From Sporolactobacillus sp. CQH2019 (GTDB lineage: Bacteria > Bacillota > Bacilli > Bacillales > Sporolactobacillaceae): a stretch of DNA of 64,000 nt. The first letter of the stretch is position 1. The number at the start of each line of letters is the position of its first letter. This document shows, piece after piece, positions 34,501 through 42,390 of the stretch. The notes beneath the pieces are model-generated. The model did not search any database. It was not told where the DNA came from and was given only the letters and a program-made list of their open reading frames with translations. The stretch lies in contig NZ_JARAJZ010000002.1 of NCBI RefSeq assembly GCF_028765345.1, forward strand, positions 315,942 to 379,941, given 5' to 3'. Position numbers and translations under genes: made by a program.

Positions 34501-35608
34501 TACCCATCATGTTCTCGGTCGCGCTCTGATATTTAACGCCTAACTGCTCCATAACGGCTTCGGCATCTTGAGAAGATATTTTTCCGGCGCTCATTTCACT
34601 TCGAAGTTGGGCCATGGTCAGATGTGCGTTTTTCTGGATCTTTTGCTCATATTGCAGCAACTTCTCACCATACATCGGCAATTGATCCGTGATCATATTG
34701 AAATCGCCCAGCTGCATCCGGCCACTGGATAGCATATGCGTAAAGTTCAGCCCTAGCCGTTGCACATCAGCGCTTGACATGCCCAACGTATCGGCAAGCG
34801 TCAGGACGGCTTTGGTCAGCTTTTCGGTCCGTGGCTGATTATCAAAGACATGATAAAACTGCTGATCCAGTTCATTGACAATATCAACGCTCTGGCCGAA
34901 AGCCGTTGACATGCTATTGATCGATTGGACCATTTTCTGGCCCTTAGCAGCATTCCCGGTCAGCGTTTCCCACACGGCATTCATCTTGTCCTGGACGGCA
35001 TTATATTGAATGCCTGTCTGAATCATACTGACAAAGCCATTCTTCAGTGTCGAGATGGCGCTTGTCACTCCTGCAGCGACGATTGTTCCCGCAAATACGC
35101 CCTTCATGTGGCTGTAGGCATCACTGGTCTTCTGAGCGGCCAGACGGACGCCACGTAGTTGAGCGGACGCTTCATCCTTGGCTTTAACAGTCTGAGTAAT
35201 CGGATCCTTAACCGCTTTTTTAGCTTCATCATGGGCATTTTTGGCGGCATTGCCGATCTTTTTCGCACTGCTTTCAGCCGAATTGGCTGTACTACTCAGC
35301 ACCGTTTTCAGATCTGAAACGGTTATTCCGTAATCTTTTGCTATCTTATTCAAATTCAAAAATTGTCCTTCGGCAGCATGCCATCGGCCATTTTTATCCT
35401 GAAATGCCCCAGAAAATGAAGAAGATATTTTCTTTGCTGTTTCATCGGCCACTTTGGACATATTACTTGCATTCTTAGAAAATTGCTTATCCATCTCTGA
35501 ACCGGCATCTTTGCCCACTGATTTCAGTATTGTGTTAATCTTAGAGGCATCCGAAGAAATTGTCCTATCATCCAGCGTCACATCAATAATGACCTTGCCA
35601 TCACTCAT
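31529..35608 (-). CDS. tape measure protein with lytic transglycosylase domain
   Basis: A 1359-residue protein. The N-terminal half carries the tape-measure domain (GLNFTHMLSSGRMQLGDFNMITDQLP near residue 290). The middle has a glycine/alanine membrane segment (GTMIAPGVGTAIGAGVGAAAG) and a long coiled coil. An SLT-type lysozyme fold lies near 1165-1250 (SIAMHESGGNPNAVN with the catalytic Glu, SMGLMQMIGSTF). At about 0.15 nm per residue the tail would be roughly 200 nm. It is flanked by chaperone and Dit genes. Confidence 0.93.
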   Translation of the reverse strand: MSDGKVIIDVTLDDRTISSDASKINTILKSVGKDAGSEMDKQFSKNASNMSKVADETAKKISSSFSGAFQDKNGRWHAAEGQFLNLNKIAKDYGITVSDLKTVLSSTANSAESSAKKIGNAAKNAHDEAKKAVKDPITQTVKAKDEASAQLRGVRLAAQKTSDAYSHMKGVFAGTIVAAGVTSAISTLKNGFVSMIQTGIQYNAVQDKMNAVWETLTGNAAKGQKMVQSINSMSTAFGQSVDIVNELDQQFYHVFDNQPRTEKLTKAVLTLADTLGMSSADVQRLGLNFTHMLSSGRMQLGDFNMITDQLPMYGEKLLQYEQKIQKNAHLTMAQLRSEMSAGKISSQDAEAVMEQLGVKYQSATENMMGTTTGLWRAIQANWGRLAGQFVKPIFDLKKSGFKDLEDWLASRAADQYFNHLGQVVAGFVSKVTDLVKFLTDHRNAVIDFGKAFGGMVAAIMVLKTVAGIMSAFDTVMGGLKRLRSEFSLTAASAGDLAGAEQAAASAGEGIGGAVPTKGAKGTGGALAAGETVVADASKGSKWLSRLGSFTKMAGSTIAIMDVLSSFTNLFGMTQKTIGSHVGAAAGSLGGTWGGAAGGAAIGTMIAPGVGTAIGAGVGAAAGSYAGQEFGKAFGGYIQKNASNLGKPLINTSINWGKSIGKSTQSALNQYVKLSDTAQKQLENLVVSGQKVSKQNVGTLVKPYQQMASQIVSNFNKTKSGAANALAGLRKTNKTEYDQILKETTKSTNDKEKAVNGIEKQIEKIYNNAAKQHRSLTANEQSQINKLQDKMNKYAVQSMTSSANQQTIILGKLRDHASSLSAQQAAAIVKNAKKQEQGAISSADNEYKQVVKRANQKFNGVKSWADQQYYVNHSISKKQYEDIVNNATHERDGVISRAKQQHDQSVDKAKDMFNMTVSYAKRQAKGHVDQVNWETGNVLSPWSRMVNKIKGWWQSIVGFFTGKGDIATKGYAYGTGGHPGGPALVGDGTGSNAGPEAIIEPNGRLSFSPAHPTLVNLPRGTSVISAAATRRLFGEVPHYADGILSNAFNWLMKGPKYLVTKSFETLGLNNQAASIPGQFSKPAGDMIRQTTSLAINWAKSQANDWIGGLLALPSHVSGTLKNWIAQAISIAHIPFSWASGLASIAMHESGGNPNAVNRWDINAKNGHPSMGLMQMIGSTFLANAMPGFGNILNPVDSIISSYNYIRKRYGNILNVPGIQAMAHGGGYVGYANGTDDSVPGQVVVAENEPEVITTKDGRIMLANRPTSFDDFMSGSRVTPLSKIPRYASGLISANLPKINVPIFSMAGGSGMGGNGRVNVKVEPMPVTINSILDGKIITQTVTKIQNKQKIDQSKAWGIIL

Positions 35609-36222
35609 GACAATGTTCCTCCTTTCTTCGCCATATTGACTAAGTTATCGAACATCTTGTCCATCCGCGCTTCTTGCTCCTGCCGGCTTTGCTCGGGATC
35701 AAGTGTATAGATATTTTTCAGTTCAACCATGCGTTTACGCTCAGCTATTTCATATTCGCTATTTCCGGTCGGCAGTTCTGCGGAACGAATTCCGACAATT
35801 TTCATAAACTTCGTGTCGGATCGTAATCCATTAAAAAGCGCGATAAATTTTTCCCATTGCATAATGCCCTGTTGATCCAAGAGATCAATTCCGTATTCCT
35901 GAAGAAAGGACGCGAAAATATATTCCGCGTCCTTGTTAAAATCATAATATTGTGTTTGATTGGATGTCTCTTGACCGTCATCGGGCTTAGCCGTGATATA
36001 TTCTTTGACAATTGCATTGACCGTTTGAACCATCGTGGGGCTGTCTGCCTCACAGTCTGGGACAAACATTTCGAAAGCCAGCATGATTTTTAACATATCA
36101 TCAATCTTTTTGTCGTCCATCAGGTCATACCATCGAAGGACATTATCAAAACTAAGATCGAGATCATATTCCTGCCCATTGATTCTGATCTTATCGTCAA
36201 GAGGCTGTTTTAAACTCAGCAT
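35605..36222 (-). CDS. Gp15-family tail assembly protein
   Basis: A 205-residue member of the bacteriophage Gp15 family (PF06854): INGQEYDLDLSFDNVLRWYDLMDDKKIDD near the start, FASFLQEYGIDLLDQQG in the middle. It lies just before the tape measure, overlapping it by ATGA, and 6 bases after the previous gene. This is the position of the longer tail assembly chaperone. No slippery sequence was identified with confidence. Confidence 0.85.
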   Translation of the reverse strand: MLSLKQPLDDKIRINGQEYDLDLSFDNVLRWYDLMDDKKIDDMLKIMLAFEMFVPDCEADSPTMVQTVNAIVKEYITAKPDDGQETSNQTQYYDFNKDAEYIFASFLQEYGIDLLDQQGIMQWEKFIALFNGLRSDTKFMKIVGIRSAELPTGNSEYEIAERKRMVELKNIYTLDPEQSRQEQEARMDKMFDNLVNMAKKGGTLS

Positions 36223-36228
36223 AAGACA

Positions 36229-36678
36229 TCATCTATTTTTCTTGTTGTGATGCACAAATTTTGACTTGAGATCCCTGAACCGCTGTTTCCGCTCCTCTTC
36301 GCGTTTCAGGTTAATCGCCGTGGCCAGCTCTTCGACTTTATCGCGGAGATATTCAGTGGATCTCCCACATTTTTCATAGAGTTTCTGGCCCTCACCTTGT
36401 CCAAAAATGAGATCCAGAAATTCAATGCTGCCATCTCGTTGAACTTCGATCAATTCAATACTCTTCTTCGCCAGTTGATCACCGGTCGCCTTTTCATTAG
36501 CGGAAAGAGTGTCATATTCTTTCGCGACCGCTTCAAACCGTTTCCCGATATTTTCAAATGATGCGGCATATTCCTTCTGCTTGTCGTCTGAAAAATCAAT
36601 TTGATACAACGTCCCGCCAAACTTGACTTCTTCTATGTTTTTATTTTCTTCAATTCCGATTTCTATCATTTTAATCAT
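36229..36678 (-). CDS. tail assembly chaperone-like protein
   Basis: A 149-residue, mostly helical charged protein (YQIDFSDDKQKEYAASFENIGKRFEAVAKEYD, then DLIFGQGEGQKLYEKCGRS). It is of the kind placed between the major tail protein and Gp15 in Lactobacillus and Listeria siphophages. It probably coats the tape measure during assembly. AAGGGATG precedes the ATG. Confidence 0.75.
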   Translation of the reverse strand: MIKMIEIGIEENKNIEEVKFGGTLYQIDFSDDKQKEYAASFENIGKRFEAVAKEYDTLSANEKATGDQLAKKSIELIEVQRDGSIEFLDLIFGQGEGQKLYEKCGRSTEYLRDKVEELATAINLKREEERKQRFRDLKSKFVHHNKKNR

Positions 36679-36719
36679 CCCTTTCGGTTATGTAAAAAAT
36701 GGGGCCAAAGCCCCATGGA

Positions 36720-37418
36720 TCATGCCGTTGTCGTCTCGTTAAGCGGAGCAGTTGGCAGAGATTCAAATCCTGTTTCATCGACCGCAGAAACCTGATAGAT
36801 ATAAGCCGTCGATGCCTGAAGGCCGGTGTCCGTGAACGAGTTAGTCGACGGAGAAGCAATCAGAATGCCGCTGCGATAGACGTGGTACATCGTCGCACCG
36901 GCTATAGCACCCCATGTCAAAGCAACACTATTCGCCGTCGGCGTCCCGGCTAATCCCGTCGGAGCCGTCAGGCCCGATGTCGTAGTAGGTGCACCGTTAA
37001 AGTTCAATGTGAAGCTGAATGTCTGTTTCGCGTTTGCCGCACCGCCTGCCGTGATGATTGCGGTCAGCGAAACTTGAGCGATGATAATCACACCATTTGT
37101 CTTTGTCCAGCGAAGCAATGTTTTTGCAGCATCGCCGAGTGCAAACTGTTTACTCTCTACAAAGTCCTGAGCCGGGTCACCTTCGACACGGTTTCCGGCA
37201 AAAGCCAGGGAAAAGTTCATCCCCGTCCGGTCTGTCTGCGCAAAACCTCCGCCGTCATAATATGGCGTGTTGTCTGTCGTATCACCTGGCGCCGGTGTGA
37301 TTGTCTGAATGCCAGTAGCCAGCCGCAACCACTGAGCGCTAGAAACATCTGACGGATCCATTCCGCCATTCTTATCAATTTCATATCTGTTTTTATAGTT
37401 CAGGTTGAATTGGACCAT
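36720..37418 (-). CDS. major tail (tube) protein with C-terminal FN3 domain
   Basis: A 232-residue protein. Residues 1-145 are the tube domain (VQFNLNYKNRYEIDKNGG, WLRLATGIQTITPAPGDT, DRTGMNFSLAFAGNRVEGD). Residues 150-230 are a fibronectin type III/Ig-like domain (PTGLAGTPTANSVALTW, YIYQVSAVDETGFESLPT) that would decorate the tail surface. AAAGGAGTG precedes the ATG. Confidence 0.88.
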   Translation of the reverse strand: MVQFNLNYKNRYEIDKNGGMDPSDVSSAQWLRLATGIQTITPAPGDTTDNTPYYDGGGFAQTDRTGMNFSLAFAGNRVEGDPAQDFVESKQFALGDAAKTLLRWTKTNGVIIIAQVSLTAIITAGGAANAKQTFSFTLNFNGAPTTTSGLTAPTGLAGTPTANSVALTWGAIAGATMYHVYRSGILIASPSTNSFTDTGLQASTAYIYQVSAVDETGFESLPTAPLNETTTA

Positions 37419-37430
37419 TTTCTCACTCCT

Positions 37431-37862
37431 TTATTCGTTTAATAGCAATTCCGCTGAATAAGAGGCCACATAGACAACGCCGTGATCATCCTTCATCAGA
37501 AAATTAGGCAGGCTCGTCACCTGACCATTGATAAAATAAAAAGAACCGTTTTGGCTCTGGATACTATCATTATCCAGACCATCCACATATCGACTAATCG
37601 CCTGCAAGGTATTAACGGCTGTCAGTTGATCCGTATGCCGCACCGTGATCTGAAAGGCATACTGCTTATCCCACTGGCCGTCATAATTACAGGTCGCCTG
37701 CCCGATCGGCGTCAGCATAAAGGCGATGCCGTTCGCCGGTGTGCCGTCGGAATTCGCCGGGATGATCGGCACACTGATCTGGGCAAATAGATCGCAATTC
37801 GCTTCGAGCGCGTCGATCATGCGATCCTGAAAATCTAATTCAGTGGTTAGCAAAGTATTCAT
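37431..37862 (-). CDS. tail terminator (minor capsid protein 3 family)
   Basis: A 143-residue protein matching the Minor_capsid_3 family by order and pattern (FAQISVPIIPANSDGTPANGIAF, AFQITVRHTDQLTAVNTLQ). It caps the tail tube and joins it to the head. It overlaps the preceding gene by 23 bases. Confidence 0.78.
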   Translation of the reverse strand: MNTLLTTELDFQDRMIDALEANCDLFAQISVPIIPANSDGTPANGIAFMLTPIGQATCNYDGQWDKQYAFQITVRHTDQLTAVNTLQAISRYVDGLDNDSIQSQNGSFYFINGQVTSLPNFLMKDDHGVVYVASYSAELLLNE

Positions 37863-38196
37863 TCACCCCATTTTGAGCAGTGTCTACCCATTGCGCACCA
37901 CACTGTGCCTTTGCCGCATCAAACCACCGGCCACGGGCAAGCGTGTTCTGGTCCTTTGAAAAGTTGTATTGTGGATTATAATAAAGCCGGCGCGCATAGG
38001 GCGTATCCCAAACAACTTTTCCGGTTCCCGGTTGGCTTGCTCGGATGGATGAATCACGCAGGTTGCCAGTATCGAATGGGATGAACCTGTTCGAATCCTT
38101 CAGCACTTGTTCATCCAGCGCAACCTGAGCGAATTTCTTCGCCTTATTTACCTTACCGGCAATATCCCCAAGATTGACATTCACATGAATTCCCAT
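37840..38196 (-). CDS. minor capsid protein 2 family (HK97 gp10-like)
   Basis: A 118-residue protein with the family core FIPFDTGNLRDSSIRAS and TPYARRLYYNPQYNFSKD, ending RGRWFDAAKAQ. It is part of the head-tail joining module. Confidence 0.82.
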   Translation of the reverse strand: MGIHVNVNLGDIAGKVNKAKKFAQVALDEQVLKDSNRFIPFDTGNLRDSSIRASQPGTGKVVWDTPYARRLYYNPQYNFSKDQNTLARGRWFDAAKAQCGAQWVDTAQNGVNEYFANH

Positions 38197-38200
38197 CTTA

Positions 38201-38572
38201 TCACACCCTGTTTAGCTGACATTCATAATGATGCACGCCGCGTTCCGTTTGAAGAACGATCACTTTGTCGATTTGATAGGTCAGGCCGTTGAAGATAATA
38301 TGATCCTTTTCCTTCGGAACAATCGCCAGATCCTGCTCAACGCCGTTGACGACTTGATTAGACGTGTAGGTATCGATATAAAGCATCGACGTGAAGTCAA
38401 TCGTCTCAGACCGATTGCTGAACCGTATCTGAGAGACATCATCCACGCGCACATGAGTGATCGTGACTGGATGGCTGTCGTCCCATGTATTCCCATAACG
38501 ATCATTACTGATAAGCGGAACATACTGGACCGTGTTCGGCAACATGATCGGCGGTATCGGTTTAATAAACAT
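38201..38572 (-). CDS. head-tail stopper (minor capsid protein 1 family)
   Basis: A 123-residue protein typical of Minor_capsid_1 (IPPIMLPNTVQYVPLI, DDSHPVTITHVRVDD, ending GVHHYECQLNRV). It lies between the connector and the minor capsid 2 gene, the standard order. Confidence 0.8.
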   Translation of the reverse strand: MFIKPIPPIMLPNTVQYVPLISNDRYGNTWDDSHPVTITHVRVDDVSQIRFSNRSETIDFTSMLYIDTYTSNQVVNGVEQDLAIVPKEKDHIIFNGLTYQIDKVIVLQTERGVHHYECQLNRV

Positions 38573-38581
38573 GGAATCACC

Positions 38582-39019
38582 TCAATCGTTAATCCAGCCG
38601 CCGAAATAACCATATCGGCTGTCGAATCCGGGGTTCTTGACTTCCACGCCGGCATACATGAGGCCAGTAGGCGCCAGATAGTTGATTGCGACGTCCGACC
38701 GCATCAGATTGGTTGTCGTATTAACCATAGGCGCATTCTGATAGTGGAACCCGCCGATCGACGCCGACTGAACCGTCTGCATGCCGGCCTCTGTATGGCT
38801 GCCGATCTCGTAGAAATATTCCATCTGTGCGCTGATCGCCATCAATACCTGGTTTTGAATAAAAGCAGGCAACGTGCTAAAGTCCAGCTTAGACAGATTG
38901 AAATGCGTGATCTGATCGATTGTTCGCTCGGCCGCATTAGCGATCATGTTGAACTTATCCGATTGAATCGGCGTGCCGCCATATTGATTATCATAAAAGT
39001 CTTGGCTGATCCATTTCAT
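38582..39019 (-). CDS. head-tail connector/adaptor protein
   Basis: A 145-residue protein (KWISQDFYDNQYGGTPI, AAERTIDQITHFNLSKLDF, VLMAISAQMEYFYEIG). The helical pattern and location after the capsid gene match gp6-like adaptors that extend the portal. Confidence 0.75.
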   Translation of the reverse strand: MKWISQDFYDNQYGGTPIQSDKFNMIANAAERTIDQITHFNLSKLDFSTLPAFIQNQVLMAISAQMEYFYEIGSHTEAGMQTVQSASIGGFHYQNAPMVNTTTNLMRSDVAINYLAPTGLMYAGVEVKNPGFDSRYGYFGGWIND

Positions 39020-39025
39020 GGATCA

Positions 39026-39280
39026 TCACTTCTTTGCTGATTGTGCTGCTTTGTCGCCTGCCGGTTGATCCGTTGCCGCCTTCACCGCGGCCAGTTCTTC
39101 CTGCAGTTTTTCATAGTCGGCATATGGCACTGTCTTCTGCGGCGCAGCCTTGACCACTGTGTATTGCTTTTTCTGCGGATCCAATTCGACTTCATCATAT
39201 CCTTCATTAAGATAAAACGCCTCAGAAGTATCCGGGGCGTTAATGACTCTGTTATTCTTTTTAAAAATCAATGTCGCCAA
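39026..39280 (-). CDS. small head-module protein
   Basis: An 84-residue protein (LIFKKNNRVINAPDTSEAFYLNEGYDEV), then an Ala/Lys-rich tail. Proteins of this size follow the capsid gene in A118-like phages and may decorate or stabilise the head. The role is not proven. Confidence 0.65.
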   Translation of the reverse strand: MATLIFKKNNRVINAPDTSEAFYLNEGYDEVELDPQKKQYTVVKAAPQKTVPYADYEKLQEELAAVKAATDQPAGDKAAQSAKK

Positions 39281-39294
39281 TTAAATGACCCCCT

Positions 39295-40200
39295 TTAGAC
39301 TGCTGGTGTGACATTGAATTTGACCGCACCTGAGCGACGATCAAATAGGAACACATCGCAGTAGAAGTTTTCATAATACAGGAACTTTCCTTTTGAATGT
39401 GCCGATGGTTCTTCCATATTGACAAATTCATATTTCATTGGTGAGAGCACGCACCCCGGATGGCAAAGCAGCATATTGATTTGCCCTGCTGTTGGATCAG
39501 CTACAGCCCCGTTCGTGAAGTTGTAGAGCGTCTTCATACGACTCGATGGAACAACGATGATCGGCACGCCATCCAAAGCCTGCGGCGCACGGTTTAATTG
39601 CCCGTTATAAGTACCGGAATCGATAAAACGGGTAATACGATCCGATCCTTTCATCAGCTTATGCACTGCCGGTGTGACATAAAGCACCCGGCCATCATCC
39701 GGATATTCGGAGTCGTCCATTTCCATCATGTACTGGTCGAACAGATCAAGGACATTCGCCGTGGTTGGCGCGTTTGTCGTATCAATCGAAGCAGCGCCGT
39801 CCTTCGCAACTTTTTCTGAATACAGTTTAGAGATCATATACCGATCGAGTTCAGGCACTTTCTTTTCTCTGTTATATACCTGCTGAATGTTAGCGATCGA
39901 TACAGCCACATTCGTTTCGTCGACATCCTGAGGGTCAACCAGCGTTGAGAATTCCCGATAGTGCGTCAGTGTCTTAGATTCATAGCTGTTATCCACATTA
40001 CGCGTGAATCCGGTGATTGTATCACGGTTTACATCGGTTGCTCCGCCCGTATCAATATGCGGAATCTGCACGGTGTGTGCATTGAGGAACTTGACCATGC
40101 TGTTTGAAGCACTACCCCATAGTGCGCTGAACATCAGCGGTTTGAAGAATGCTTGGAATAGTTGCTGATTGAATATTTCAGCATAATTTAATACTGCCAT
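39295..40200 (-). CDS. major capsid protein
   Basis: A 301-residue protein beginning AVLNYAEIFNQQLFQAFF. It contains VQIPHIDTGGATDVNRDTI and HYREFSTLVDPQDVDETN, and ends RSGAVKFNVTPA. This is the HK97-fold capsid protein of the A118/Lactobacillus siphovirus group, located right after the scaffold. AAGGGAG precedes the ATG. Confidence 0.88.
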   Translation of the reverse strand: MAVLNYAEIFNQQLFQAFFKPLMFSALWGSASNSMVKFLNAHTVQIPHIDTGGATDVNRDTITGFTRNVDNSYESKTLTHYREFSTLVDPQDVDETNVAVSIANIQQVYNREKKVPELDRYMISKLYSEKVAKDGAASIDTTNAPTTANVLDLFDQYMMEMDDSEYPDDGRVLYVTPAVHKLMKGSDRITRFIDSGTYNGQLNRAPQALDGVPIIVVPSSRMKTLYNFTNGAVADPTAGQINMLLCHPGCVLSPMKYEFVNMEEPSAHSKGKFLYYENFYCDVFLFDRRSGAVKFNVTPAV

Positions 40201-40215
40201 GGATTAATCACTCCC

Positions 40216-40842
40216 TTATTTCTGCTTGTCTTCAGTAATCATTCCAACCTTCTTGAATGCGTCAATGAACTTGTTAACTTCGGTCTGCTGCGTTTTTTGA
40301 TTATAGTTCTGCTGGCCCCATTGCGGATGTCCGGGACTGGCAGGCGGCGTCTGCTGGCCTTCTGATCCAAAAACAGGATACTTTTTCAGCACTTCATCAA
40401 CGGCTTTGCCAATGTCCTTAGCACCGCTTACCATCTTGATTACGTCATCGACGGCATCGGGACGCACGCCTTTGGCGAGTGCCGCGATCTTCGCATCAGC
40501 AAGCGTCTTCGCTGCATTAGCCGCATCGAGTTGTTTCTGCAGTTCAGCCGCTTGATCTTGCAGCTTCTGCGATTCTGTTTTCTGGCTCTCCTGATATTCT
40601 TTAAAGGCCGTCAGGCTTTGCTTTGCGGCGTCTAAATTATCAACGCCCAATTCCTTTAGAATAGATGCTTTGATATCGTCAGCGGAAGGCTGCGGATCCG
40701 GATTGTTGGATTGTGGATCTGAACCTCCTTTATTTGGATTAGATGGTTGTGGATCACCTCCTCCCTGTGGTGGTGTTGGCTGTGGATCTGCTGGATCACC
40801 TTCTGCGAAATACTGCAGGTTTAATCTGTATGGGATGGACAT
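40216..40842 (-). CDS. capsid scaffolding protein
   Basis: A 208-residue protein. It has a conserved head (LNLQYFAEG), a Pro/Asn/Gln-rich linker, then a coiled coil (KEYQESQKTESQKLQDQAAELQKQLDAANAA) and GVRPDAVDDVIKM. This is the pattern of DUF4355/GP20-type scaffolds. It directly precedes the capsid gene. Confidence 0.85.
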   Translation of the reverse strand: MSIPYRLNLQYFAEGDPADPQPTPPQGGGDPQPSNPNKGGSDPQSNNPDPQPSADDIKASILKELGVDNLDAAKQSLTAFKEYQESQKTESQKLQDQAAELQKQLDAANAAKTLADAKIAALAKGVRPDAVDDVIKMVSGAKDIGKAVDEVLKKYPVFGSEGQQTPPASPGHPQWGQQNYNQKTQQTEVNKFIDAFKKVGMITEDKQK

Positions 40843-40901
40843 ATGAATCCTCCTTTCAATTTGTAGGCATAATAAATAGACCTTTTAATGACTTGTCCAG
40901 G

Positions 40902-41270
40902 TCAAACTTTCTGACGATCTGTTTCTACGAATGCTTTAGCCAACGATTCAATTGCCTGCTCAATTGGCATATAGTTTTTTTCACTATCAAACGGCGCGAA
41001 ATGAAGATGAAGCAGTTCATGAACCAGTGTTTCTTCCATGTCATGAGGAATGATGCAGTTCATATTCTGATAGTCACCATGATTTAAAATGCTGATTCGC
41101 GATGCCTTGGACTGCAAAAGATATGTGTTTTCTCCGCCGTGCGTTTGATCATCCATTGCTGATAATGGAACAATTTCTGCTTCGATATCCCAATCTCTCA
41201 GCCTTAAACGCTCCTGCCAATATTTTAAGCGCTCTTGTAATTGCTTATCTGTCAATATCACTTCTGGCAT
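40902..41270 (-). CDS. zincin-like HExxH protein in the head module
   Basis: A 122-residue protein. LTDKQLQERLKYWQERLRLRDWDIE at the start resembles phage SprT-like proteins, and EETLVHELLHLHF carries the HExxH zinc-protease motif with a further histidine. A second acidic residue for the site is likely in the C-terminal helix (IEQAIESLAKAF). It lies between the minor head and scaffold genes. It could be a maturation protease or a DNA-processing protease; unproven. Confidence 0.75.
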   Translation of the reverse strand: MPEVILTDKQLQERLKYWQERLRLRDWDIEAEIVPLSAMDDQTHGGENTYLLQSKASRISILNHGDYQNMNCIIPHDMEETLVHELLHLHFAPFDSEKNYMPIEQAIESLAKAFVETDRQKV

Positions 41271-41279
41271 ATCATCGCC

Positions 41280-42386
41280 TCAGTTTTGTATTTGCTCACG
41301 ATCATACCGCCGTGTCCGGTTCGTTGTTCTGATGAAGTCACGCATATTCTGCTGCCGTGTCCGAATCTTTTGATTTGCTTTTTTAATGGCTTCCTCATTG
41401 CCCAGTGATTCCATCATTGACTTTTCTGTTTTGGCCTTTCGGATCTGGCGCTCTAAATATCGCTGCTTCTGCGACTGTTCATAGATAGCGTTGGCTTCAC
41501 CAAGCGGAACCGGTTCATATCGTTTGACCGAAACATTCGGGATATACGGATAACTGGTGTGGTGACAATTGCATCCGAATAGGCCGGCCGGTTGTCCATA
41601 TGTCGTACTGCTGAGTGGTGGGTACCGTTTATCCCGTCCGTTCTTGCTATATATGTGCCCTTGATAGGGCGCACACCCGGGCCGTGGTCCTGCGACGGTC
41701 GTAACTTCGATCAGGTCCAATCCGTAACTATCCATCCGGTCCCACTGCGTCTGATTGGCGACGTTATTACTGACCGTACGCGTCACCAGTGGAACATATC
41801 CTTCGATCGACCATTGCCGGCCGGCTGAATCTATGAGCGCCGGAACGCCTTTCTGTGCCCATTTAGAAGATGCATCAGCTAATGCCTGATGATGCGATTT
41901 AAACCCGCTGAGCACGGCTGCTGTGGCCTGTGTGAGGATGTCCCGATAGACCTGACCACTGTTGGCAAGAATGGTTGAGTTAATCAGGTTCAGGTTATCC
42001 TTTGCCTGCTTTTGAAACATCCGGAGCGTATTAAAAACGGCCGTATCCTGTTTAAGCGGAACGGCCTTTTCAATCTTTCCTGTGTCGGCTACTTTCTGCA
42101 GCCATTTATCCATCGGATCAACACTCTGCTGCATGCTGCTCTGCACTAATGTGCTGATCTCTTTTTCGGACTTGCCGGACATGTTGGCAATCAGTTTGAT
42201 GACATCCTTGTTCAGATCATTAAGCTGTGCCAGCTTGTCGAACTGCCATTTGAGGGCGTTATCCTTTGTGATGTCCTTATCTGTTTTCAGACGTTCGGCA
42301 ATGGCCGTCAGAATGTCGTTTTCCAATTGCGAGTAGACATTAATGACTGGCTGAGATAGTTGATTCAATTGGAACGGAGTGAGCAT
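41280..42386 (-). CDS. phage minor head protein (minor capsid 2/gp7-like)
   Basis: A 368-residue member of PF06152. The core is typical: WSIEGYVPLVTRTVSNNVANQ, DLIEVTTVAGPRPGCAPYQGHIYS, and CNCHHTSYPYIP, a metal-binding-like segment. It follows the portal gene by 4 bases and lies inside the capsid, assisting portal incorporation or DNA ejection. Confidence 0.9.
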   Translation of the reverse strand: MLTPFQLNQLSQPVINVYSQLENDILTAIAERLKTDKDITKDNALKWQFDKLAQLNDLNKDVIKLIANMSGKSEKEISTLVQSSMQQSVDPMDKWLQKVADTGKIEKAVPLKQDTAVFNTLRMFQKQAKDNLNLINSTILANSGQVYRDILTQATAAVLSGFKSHHQALADASSKWAQKGVPALIDSAGRQWSIEGYVPLVTRTVSNNVANQTQWDRMDSYGLDLIEVTTVAGPRPGCAPYQGHIYSKNGRDKRYPPLSSTTYGQPAGLFGCNCHHTSYPYIPNVSVKRYEPVPLGEANAIYEQSQKQRYLERQIRKAKTEKSMMESLGNEEAIKKANQKIRTRQQNMRDFIRTTNRTRRYDREQIQN

Positions 42387-42390
42387 CTAA

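Noticed and set aside
35605-36678. Programmed -1 frameshift between the two tail chaperone genes
   Set aside because: The genes are separated by six bases with their own start, and no clear slippery heptamer was found.
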